Assembly: GCA_031283795.1 (NCBI GenBank)
Contig: JAITBB010000021.1
Coordinates: forward strand, 1-7,559
Source of the DNA: Rickettsiales bacterium
GTDB lineage: Bacteria; Pseudomonadota; Alphaproteobacteria; Rickettsiales; UBA1997
DNA: 7,559 bases
Reading direction: 5' to 3'
Shown here piece by piece: positions 1 through 5,353 of the stretch. Made by a program: the position numbers and the translations under genes. The notes under the pieces are model-generated. The model did no database searches, was not told the DNA's origin, and saw only the letters and a list, made by a program, of their open reading frames with translations. The number at the start of each line of letters is the position of its first letter. Positions within the stretch are counted from its first letter, which is position 1.

Positions 1-19
1 ATTCCATAGCCCTTCTCAT
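1..19 (-). CDS. 5' end of an unidentified minus-strand gene, truncated by the window edge
   Basis: Read on the minus strand, an ATG at 19-17 opens a frame beginning MRRAME and leaves the window after six codons. The start is well bounded: an in-frame TAG lies at 31-29, so only the GTG at 22-20 or this ATG can be the start. An AGGA at 30-27 sits 7 bases before the ATG, which is ideal Shine-Dalgarno spacing and favours the ATG. A TTGACA-type promoter lies upstream at 51-79. Together these make a real, divergently transcribed gene plausible. Six residues are too few to suggest a family or function. The gene is head-to-head with ftsA and cannot be ftsQ in its usual place, because ftsQ normally runs in the same direction as ftsA. 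Confidence 0.42.
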
Positions 20-26
20 CACTGTT

Positions 27-30
27 TCCT
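27..30 (-). promoter_or_regulatory. Shine-Dalgarno sequence of the left-edge gene
   Basis: AGGA is seen on the minus strand 7 bases before the ATG at 19-17. It is the only strong, correctly spaced ribosome-binding site seen at any start in this window, and it is what decides between the GTG at 22 and the ATG at 19. Confidence 0.45.
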
Positions 31-50
31 AATAATATTTAACTCGCTCT

Positions 51-79
51 AGAGTAGAAATTTTTTTATGCTTTGTCAA
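51..79 (-). promoter_or_regulatory. Candidate sigma70-type promoter for the left-edge gene
   Basis: On the minus strand a consensus -35 hexamer TTGACA (79-74) is followed by a 17-base A-rich spacer and TACTCT (56-51). TACTCT keeps only the TAnnnT core of the -10 consensus. Transcription would begin near 44 and give a leader of about 25 bases containing the AGGA at 30-27. The arrangement of promoter, short leader, Shine-Dalgarno and ATG is coherent. The weak -10 keeps confidence moderate. Confidence 0.38.
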
Positions 80-244
80 TATAATCTTGGAGAGATTGGG
101 GAGGAATCATTACCTATCCGGTACTAATCTATCTTAAAAATTTAAGCTTACAGGCCCAAACTATGAGAAATGGCCCACCAACAGATTAAATATGATAAAT
201 ATCCTTTTCAAGCACCCAGGGCGTTCACTCAATTTTTCCAAACC

Positions 245-272
245 TTGCAAAATTCATCCTCCGCTATAGCAT
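245..272 (+). promoter_or_regulatory. Weak candidate promoter for the ftsA-ftsZ-priA operon
   Basis: TTGCAA (245-250) and TAGCAT (267-272) are 16 bases apart, and each matches four of six consensus bases. Transcription would start near 279 and leave an untranslated leader of about 58 bases before the ftsA ATG. Matches of this quality occur often by chance in AT-rich DNA. It is listed because the operon needs a promoter somewhere in 20-336 and I see no better one close to ftsA. Confidence 0.18.
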
Positions 273-336
273 AGCAGCGTTATTTTAGGCGTTTAGATGG
301 CGTCGTTCGATGTTTTTGTAAATTGTAAGCCCAGTC

Positions 337-1572
337 ATGCCGAAGGTCTTTGCGAGTGTTGATGTATCATCCAGTAAAATTGTCTGTCTAATAGCCCAGA
401 AGGGTAGCGACGGCAGACTCTGTATAAAGGGAGCAAGCCTTCACGAGGCTCTGGGAATTAAGAACGGCAATGTAATTAACCCGAAACTGGCCACTCAATC
501 GATAGTCAAGGCTGTCAGCAGAGCTGAGAAAATCTATGGGAAAAACATAGAAAATATTTCTGTGGGAGTATCGGGAGATTTACTGAAATCAAAGATTCTA
601 AAGACTAAACTGAATTTTGAGTCCAGGAGGGTTATCACAAAGAGTGATATGCTATCGATGAGCCGGGAAATTACAGAGGAACTCAACAGAGAGGAAAAAA
701 GCGCTGTGCACATAGTTCCGATAGAGTTTGCAGTGGATGGCGTGAGCACCTCCAACCCTCTGGGGATTTCTGGAAAAAATCTGGAGGCAAAATTTAATGT
801 ATTCTTCACCAAAAGCTCTAAAATGGAGAATCTGAGTAATTGTTTCAGAAAAATTAATCTTGTGGTGGATAACATCGTCTTCGAGGGACTGGCCTCTGCT
901 CTGGCTGTATTGAATGGCTCCGAAATGGAGAATGGCGCTCTGGTCGTAGACATTGGCGCTGGAACTACGTCGTTCGCAGTGATAAGAGGTAATAGGTTCG
1001 AATTCGGTGCCTCTCTGCCAATCGGAGGAGACAATATCACTGGAGATCTGGCCAATATACTGGATGTGTCTTTCGCCATCGCCGAGAGAATTAAGATTGT
1101 CAATACAAATATGTTCTTGGATAAGCTAGAGGAAAATGAACTTATAAAGGTGGATATAGAGGATGATGAGAGCTTTAGAGTGGCTGGCAATAAAAAAAAG
1201 ATAGTGAACGATATCTTTAGATCCAGAGTCCAAGAAATAATTAATCTAGTTCTCGGCATCATTGACAGGAAAGGTCTCTTCAGTGAATTTGGTGAAATGG
1301 TTGTGACTGGAGGGATAGCAAACGTTCCGGGACTGGACAATTTTATAGCTAGAACAACCAACATAAGGACAAGAATCGGAGTCCCGGAGAATTTTTCAGT
1401 TTCGTCCGCGATAAATCATAGCGAAATTAAAAAACCAACCTATGCAACAAGCATTGGCATTTTAAATTTCATTGACTATATTGGTGGCAAAGAGGAAGTT
1501 ATAGCCCCTAGGGGTATAGCCGCTGTAGCGGAGAGGGTTATTGGTTTTTTAACCAACTTATTCACATCCTGA
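337..1572 (+). CDS. ftsA: Cell division protein FtsA (actin-like Z-ring membrane anchor)
   Basis: FtsA is an ATP-binding actin homologue that tethers FtsZ filaments to the cytoplasmic membrane and recruits later divisome proteins. The 411 residues match the usual length. Visible parts are the phosphate-1 motif (DVSSSK, 10-14 region), the 1C subdomain (about 84-162), the phosphate-2 motif VVDIGAGTT (203-211), the GGDNIT segment (230-235), the adenosine motif TGGIANVPGL (324-333) and a C-terminal amphipathic helix rich in V, F, L with one R (about 395-411), which is the expected membrane-targeting sequence. The ATG at 337 is the first possible usual start after an in-frame TAA at 319; no Shine-Dalgarno precedes it. 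Phosphate-1 is odd in having Ser where the family has Gly (D-x-G-S/T). The frame ends in four consecutive in-frame stops. ftsZ follows 18 bases later, as in most dcw clusters, but no ftsQ lies directly upstream. Confidence 0.96.
   Translation: MPKVFASVDVSSSKIVCLIAQKGSDGRLCIKGASLHEALGIKNGNVINPKLATQSIVKAVSRAEKIYGKNIENISVGVSGDLLKSKILKTKLNFESRRVITKSDMLSMSREITEELNREEKSAVHIVPIEFAVDGVSTSNPLGISGKNLEAKFNVFFTKSSKMENLSNCFRKINLVVDNIVFEGLASALAVLNGSEMENGALVVDIGAGTTSFAVIRGNRFEFGASLPIGGDNITGDLANILDVSFAIAERIKIVNTNMFLDKLEENELIKVDIEDDESFRVAGNKKKIVNDIFRSRVQEIINLVLGIIDRKGLFSEFGEMVVTGGIANVPGLDNFIARTTNIRTRIGVPENFSVSSAINHSEIKKPTYATSIGILNFIDYIGGKEEVIAPRGIAAVAERVIGFLTNLFTS
1541..1556 (+). repeat. Small inverted repeat at the end of ftsA, before ftsZ
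   Basis: TTGGTT (1541-1546) and AACCAA (1551-1556) can form a 6-bp stem with a TTTT loop, 35 bases before the ftsZ ATG. An overlapping alternative pairing is GGTTA (1537-1541) with TAACC (1550-1554). It lies inside the codons for the FtsA C-terminal helix, so it may simply reflect that coding sequence. It lacks the GC-rich stem of a terminator. Confidence 0.25.
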
Positions 1573-1590
1573 TAATAATAGCGTACTCAC

Positions 1591-3057
1591 ATGCAGACAA
1601 CAAGCGTAGGTGGCATTAGCCTAGAAAACACTCTAGATAGACTGGACTATGGCTATGAGATATTCAAACCAAAAATCCTTGTGTTCGGAGTAGGAGGTGG
1701 TGGTGTGAACGTAGTGAACAGTATGATAGGCAGCGGGGATCTGAGTGATGTCGATTTTGTCGTAGCAAATACCGACTATCAGAGTTTGGAAACCTCCAGA
1801 GTGGGTAGAAAAATTCTTCTGGGCAAGAAGTCCACCAATGGCATGGGGGCGGGAGCAGATCCGTTTGTCGGCAAAAACGCGGCAGAGGAGAATCTGAATG
1901 AGATAGAGGAGGTGCTCAGCAATATTAGCATGGTGTTCATCACGGCCGGCATGGGGGGCGGTACTGGCACTGGCGCGGCGCCGGTTATAGCCAAAAAGGC
2001 TAAGGAGATGAATCTTCTGGTGGCCGCGATAGTGACAAAACCATTTCTGAGTGAGGGTGCTCTTAAGATGCAGCAGGCTGAGAGAGGAATAGAGGAATTG
2101 AGAAAATATGTTGATACACTGATTGTAGTTCCGAACCAGAATCTCTTCAGACTGGCTAATCAGGATACAAAGATGCAGGATTCTCTGAAAATGGTGGATA
2201 ACGTGCTCAGATCCGGGGTCCGGGGAATAACTGATCTCATAACGAAGCCCGGCTTTATAAATCTGGATTTTGCCGACGTTAAGACGGTTATGAAGAAGAT
2301 GGGTAAAGCCATGATGGGCACGGGGGAGGCCTCGGGACCCGGTAAGGCCGTAAGAGCCGTCGAGGAGGCCATATCGAATCCACTGCTGGACAATGTGTCC
2401 ATAAGAGGCGCAAAGGGCATAATAATAAACATAACCGGTTCTCCGGATATAACTCTATTTGAACATGAAGAGGCAACCAAGAGAATAAAGGAGGAAATTA
2501 GCAACGAGTTCGCCGACATAATTATCGGCAATGTGTTCGACGAAAATATGGTGGATACGATGAGGATATCAATCTTCGCCACCGGCATAGATGGTGAAGA
2601 GATAGAGGATAACTCTAAACAGGCGGCAGAGGAGGAAGAGAAGAGCTATGTGTTGAACACCGACAATGTTCATGAATCGGTGAGAACGGTATACCTCAGA
2701 AGTAAAATGAATAGTAGAAATAGTGAACAGAGTGATAATGTTTCCAGAGAAGAGGAGGATTTTTTCGACATGGGAGAATCTGTCCGCTATGACGATTCCT
2801 CGAGGGGTGACCTGAGACAGAGAAAAGTCGATTCTCTAAAGCAGACAGAGGTGAATTTCGGAACGAAATCTCAGGAACCTGGGAGCAATCAGACCGGCGG
2901 GGAAAAAAATAGAAAGGGATTTTTTAGTTCTTTCTTCAAAAGAAGGGAGAAGGGGACTGGTCATGGAAAGGATGAAGAGATATTTGTGGACGAGGATCTG
3001 GAGATAGACATGGGCCTCTATAGTACTCCAACCTACCTGAGAAACAATAAAAAATAA
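1591..3057 (+). CDS. ftsZ: Cell division protein FtsZ (tubulin-like GTPase)
   Basis: FtsZ polymerises with GTP into the Z ring that organises division. The 488 residues begin with a short N-terminal extension. They continue with the Rossmann-type GTPase domain containing FGVGGGG (32-38), NTD (60-62), the tubulin signature GGGTGTG (122-128) and PNQNL (181-185). The T7 loop follows with NLDFAD (224-229), whose D226 and D229 correspond to the residues that complete GTP hydrolysis across the subunit interface. After about residue 333 comes an acidic, low-complexity linker of roughly 140 residues and a C-terminal peptide TPTYLRNNKK (479-488), which fits the conserved docking site for FtsA and other partners. 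The linker carries an aromatic-basic patch (GFFSSFFKRR, 443-452). The ATG at 1591 is the first possible start after the four stops of ftsA, with no visible Shine-Dalgarno. It sits between ftsA and priA, probably on one transcript. Confidence 0.97.
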   Translation: MQTTSVGGISLENTLDRLDYGYEIFKPKILVFGVGGGGVNVVNSMIGSGDLSDVDFVVANTDYQSLETSRVGRKILLGKKSTNGMGAGADPFVGKNAAEENLNEIEEVLSNISMVFITAGMGGGTGTGAAPVIAKKAKEMNLLVAAIVTKPFLSEGALKMQQAERGIEELRKYVDTLIVVPNQNLFRLANQDTKMQDSLKMVDNVLRSGVRGITDLITKPGFINLDFADVKTVMKKMGKAMMGTGEASGPGKAVRAVEEAISNPLLDNVSIRGAKGIIINITGSPDITLFEHEEATKRIKEEISNEFADIIIGNVFDENMVDTMRISIFATGIDGEEIEDNSKQAAEEEEKSYVLNTDNVHESVRTVYLRSKMNSRNSEQSDNVSREEEDFFDMGESVRYDDSSRGDLRQRKVDSLKQTEVNFGTKSQEPGSNQTGGEKNRKGFFSSFFKRREKGTGHGKDEEIFVDEDLEIDMGLYSTPTYLRNNKK

Positions 3058-3064
3058 CTAGTCT

Positions 3065-5263
3065 GTGAAAATAGCCAAAATCCTGGTCCCAATAGGCGTC
3101 TATAGGACCTTCGACTACGATGCCACCGATTCCGAAGTGTTTGTCGGCAGCCTGGTAAGAGTGCCCTTCCGCAGGAGAGAAACCTTTGGACTGGTTACAG
3201 CGCTGGGAGATATAGCGATTTCTGATAGCGCTGTAAACGGGGAACTGAAAAAAATAGTGGAGGTTCTGGCCATTTCCCCTCTAGAACCCAAATTTATGAG
3301 GTTCCTAGAGTGGTTTGCCGACTATAACATAGCCCCAGCAGGGCTCGTTCTGAAACTCATCTTTTCTGAAAAGTTTGTTCGGAGTAAGAAAATCGTGAAA
3401 AAATATTCCTATCTGACCGACGAAAACAAAAAAATAACACCAAAGCAGAGAGAAGCTGTCAATTTTCTAAAAAACAATTTCCCAGAGGAATACGAATCTG
3501 CTAAATTAGAGAGGCTATGCAGCAGGACAGTGCTGGAGAATCTTGTGAAAAACGAAGTTATCTCTGAGCGAAGGGCTATGGAGACGAAAAACGATTGGGA
3601 TCGGGAAACACTAAAATATTCTCTGGATCCAGACAAAATAACCCTAAATGAGCTCTCTGAAGCCCAGAGAACAATCTGTGACGGTATCGAAGAGGCCATG
3701 GGACGGGATAGAAAACCCATTCTTCTGGAGGGAATCACTGGATCCGGCAAAACAGAGATCTACTTTCATCTCTTCGAGAAAATCCTAGCGAAGAACGATG
3801 GGGGGCAGATTCTGTTTCTGCTTCCGGAAATTGCCCTTACAAATCAGTTTGTCGACAGATTCAAAGGGCAATTTGGCTGTTCGGAAGTGGCCGTTTGGCA
3901 TTCGGACATAGGTGATGCGCTAAGGAGAGAGCTATGGAACGCCATAGACGGTGGAACTATCAGATTTGTCATGGGGGCAAGATCTTCGCTCTTCCTGCCC
4001 TTTAGAAATCTTAGACTAGTGGTTGTGGATGAGGAGCATGACAATTCCTATAAGCAGAGTGACAATATATCCTACAACGCCAGAAACATGGCCGTGGTCA
4101 GAGCAAAGTTCGACGAGTGCCCAATAGTCCTAGGAAGTGCCACACCATCGCTGGAGAGTCTCTTCAACGTCGAGAATGGGAAGTATAATTACTTTTTCCT
4201 TCCGAACAGATTCGGAAGCTCCGAAATGCCAAGAATAGAAATTGTTGACCTCACGAAAGATAAACTAAAGCCGAACAGTTTTCTGTCGAGTCGTCTAGTG
4301 GATGAGATGGATGCGGAACTCTCCAGAGGTAAACAGGTGCTGCTATTCATGAATAGGCGAGGCTATTCCCCCATAGCCCTCTGTAGCAACTGTGGCCACA
4401 GGTTTCTCTGTCCAAATTGCAACATATCTCTGACAGTCCATATGGCGGCAGATGCCTTCATGTGTCACCACTGCGGCTATAGAATCAAAAGGCAGAGTGA
4501 TTGCCCAGTCTGCGGTCTACTGGGCTCCATAATATTCTTTGGTCCAGGTGTAGAAAAGATAGAGCGGGAGGCAAAGAGAATTTTTCCGAGTAAAAACACC
4601 GCCATAGTGACCAGTGACACGGTACAGAACCCAAAGGAGGCGCGGCAGATACTCCAGAAAATAATGGAGGGAGATGTAGATATAATAATTGGTACCCAGA
4701 TGATCACCAAGGGCTACGATTTCCCTCACCTGACCCTGGTCGGGGTGTTGGATGCCGATGCAAGCCTCTTCGGAGCAAATTTTAGATCCGCCGAAACGAC
4801 CTATCAACTGTTGACCCAGGTGACCGGAAGAGCGGGACGCAGAAGTGGAGCCAGCAGAGCCCTAGTACAGTCCCACAGCGCCGATAACGTCATAGTCAGA
4901 GCACTGGAGACAGGGGATCGAGAAATGGTCCTGAATTTCGAGAGGGAAAGTAGAAAAATTGCCAGTCTACCACCCTATGGCAGAATAACGGCCCTCATTC
5001 TGAATGGCCCTAGCGAATCGTCTGTTCGCGCAAAGATGGATGAGGTGATAAATGCCCTACCATTCGGCAGTGGACCACCATTTGAAATTTTCGGACCGGT
5101 CCCACTGAATCCACCAAAGCTGGCGGGTGTTTTTAGACTCAGACTTATAGTCAAAACGGGAAACGATCTCAGCATCAGAGGAATTCTTTTCCATATGCTC
5201 GGCCGAGTTAAAATCAGCGGCAGCATTCGAATGAAAATCGAGGTCGATCCGTACAGTCTGTAG
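3065..5263 (+). CDS. priA: Primosomal protein N' / replication restart helicase PriA
   Basis: PriA is a superfamily 2 DNA helicase (3' to 5') that recognises abandoned replication forks and D-loops and starts reloading of the replicative helicase. The 732 residues match E. coli PriA in length. Order of parts: N-terminal 3'-end DNA-binding domain (about 1-100), winged-helix region (about 120-190), Walker A GITGSGKT (223-230), motif II DEEH (322-325), motif III GSATPS (357-362), and eight zinc-ligand cysteines (440, 443, 449, 452, 467, 470, 480, 483). These are followed by GTQMITKGYDFP (543-554), motif VI QVTGRAGR (585-592) and a C-terminal domain ending in EVDPYSL. All key residues are present, so it should be active. 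It starts at GTG, 7 bases after the ftsZ stop, with no Shine-Dalgarno; translational coupling to ftsZ is likely (inference). priA directly behind ftsZ is not the usual dcw arrangement. Confidence 0.97.
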   Translation: MKIAKILVPIGVYRTFDYDATDSEVFVGSLVRVPFRRRETFGLVTALGDIAISDSAVNGELKKIVEVLAISPLEPKFMRFLEWFADYNIAPAGLVLKLIFSEKFVRSKKIVKKYSYLTDENKKITPKQREAVNFLKNNFPEEYESAKLERLCSRTVLENLVKNEVISERRAMETKNDWDRETLKYSLDPDKITLNELSEAQRTICDGIEEAMGRDRKPILLEGITGSGKTEIYFHLFEKILAKNDGGQILFLLPEIALTNQFVDRFKGQFGCSEVAVWHSDIGDALRRELWNAIDGGTIRFVMGARSSLFLPFRNLRLVVVDEEHDNSYKQSDNISYNARNMAVVRAKFDECPIVLGSATPSLESLFNVENGKYNYFFLPNRFGSSEMPRIEIVDLTKDKLKPNSFLSSRLVDEMDAELSRGKQVLLFMNRRGYSPIALCSNCGHRFLCPNCNISLTVHMAADAFMCHHCGYRIKRQSDCPVCGLLGSIIFFGPGVEKIEREAKRIFPSKNTAIVTSDTVQNPKEARQILQKIMEGDVDIIIGTQMITKGYDFPHLTLVGVLDADASLFGANFRSAETTYQLLTQVTGRAGRRSGASRALVQSHSADNVIVRALETGDREMVLNFERESRKIASLPPYGRITALILNGPSESSVRAKMDEVINALPFGSGPPFEIFGPVPLNPPKLAGVFRLRLIVKTGNDLSIRGILFHMLGRVKISGSIRMKIEVDPYSL

Positions 5264-5326
5264 GGATTTCTGTGGCTGAGAAGATACTAGCTCTAACTTC
5301 ATAGAAAAACAGAGTACCCTGACACC

Positions 5327-5353
5327 AAAAATCTACTCGTGCAGTAGAGTTTT
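5327..5353. terminator. Candidate bidirectional terminator between the convergent priA and OpgB-like genes
   Basis: TCTACT (5332-5337) and AGTAGA (5343-5348) form a 6-bp stem with the loop CGTGC. It is flanked by AAAAA on the left (5327-5331) and GTTTT on the right (5349-5353), so each strand gives a stem followed closely by a U run. It lies at the meeting point of two convergent genes and includes the stop codon (5335-5333) of the minus-strand gene. The 69-base gap 5264-5332 holds no gene and no stronger hairpin. The stem has only two GC pairs, so it is weak, and such a stem alone could arise by chance. Position and flanking runs support the call. Confidence 0.4.

Larger units (their letters stand above)
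20..336. other. Divergent intergenic region with no recognisable gene
   Basis: These 317 bases separate the left-edge minus-strand gene from ftsA. All frames are broken by stops and I find no open frame with protein-like content. In particular, no part of ftsQ or ddl, the usual genes upstream of ftsA, can be seen. I see no tRNA cloverleaf. The region is more AT-rich than the flanking genes. It holds the candidate minus-strand promoter (51-79), a very weak candidate plus-strand promoter (245-272) and a 5-bp stem (GCTAT 263-267, ATAGC 271-275) that is not followed by a T run. A GGGGAGGA at 98-105 resembles a ribosome-binding site but no ATG, GTG or TTG follows at usable distance. Confidence 0.7.

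Noticed and set aside
80..85. Plus-strand TATAAT resembling a -10 element
   Set aside because: No acceptable -35 hexamer lies 16-18 bases upstream and there is no extended -10 TG. It is also more than 250 bases from ftsA.
67..110. Minus-strand 14-residue open frame (MIPPQSLQDYIDKA)
   Set aside because: It is too short and has no proper Shine-Dalgarno. It also overlaps the candidate promoter of the left-edge gene.
98..189. GGGGAGGA at 98-105 followed by an open frame of 26 codons from an ATT at 109
   Set aside because: The ribosome-binding sequence is strong, but no ATG, GTG or TTG follows at a usable distance, ATT starts are very rare, and the product resembles nothing I know.
263..275. 5-bp stem GCTAT-AGC-ATAGC upstream of ftsA
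   Set aside because: The stem is short, has a three-base loop and is not followed directly by a T run, so it is not a credible terminator or operator.
297..362. Possible 21-residue leader peptide (MASFDV..., three Cys) overlapping the ftsA start
   Set aside because: It has no Shine-Dalgarno, is very short and runs into ftsA in another frame. Chance is the simplest explanation.
534..1364. Long minus-strand open frame (276 codons) opposite ftsA
   Set aside because: It is wholly antisense to a clear ftsA and its translation is rich in Ser, Leu, Ile and Thr without any recognisable domain. It is a by-product of the codon usage of ftsA.
1505..1514. Perfect 10-base palindrome CCCCTAGGGG near the end of ftsA
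   Set aside because: Several perfect 10-base palindromes are expected by chance in 7.5 kb, and this one lies inside coding sequence for APRG.
2160..2588. Minus-strand open frame opposite ftsZ
   Set aside because: It lies antisense to the conserved GTPase domain of FtsZ, has low-complexity content and no initiation signal.
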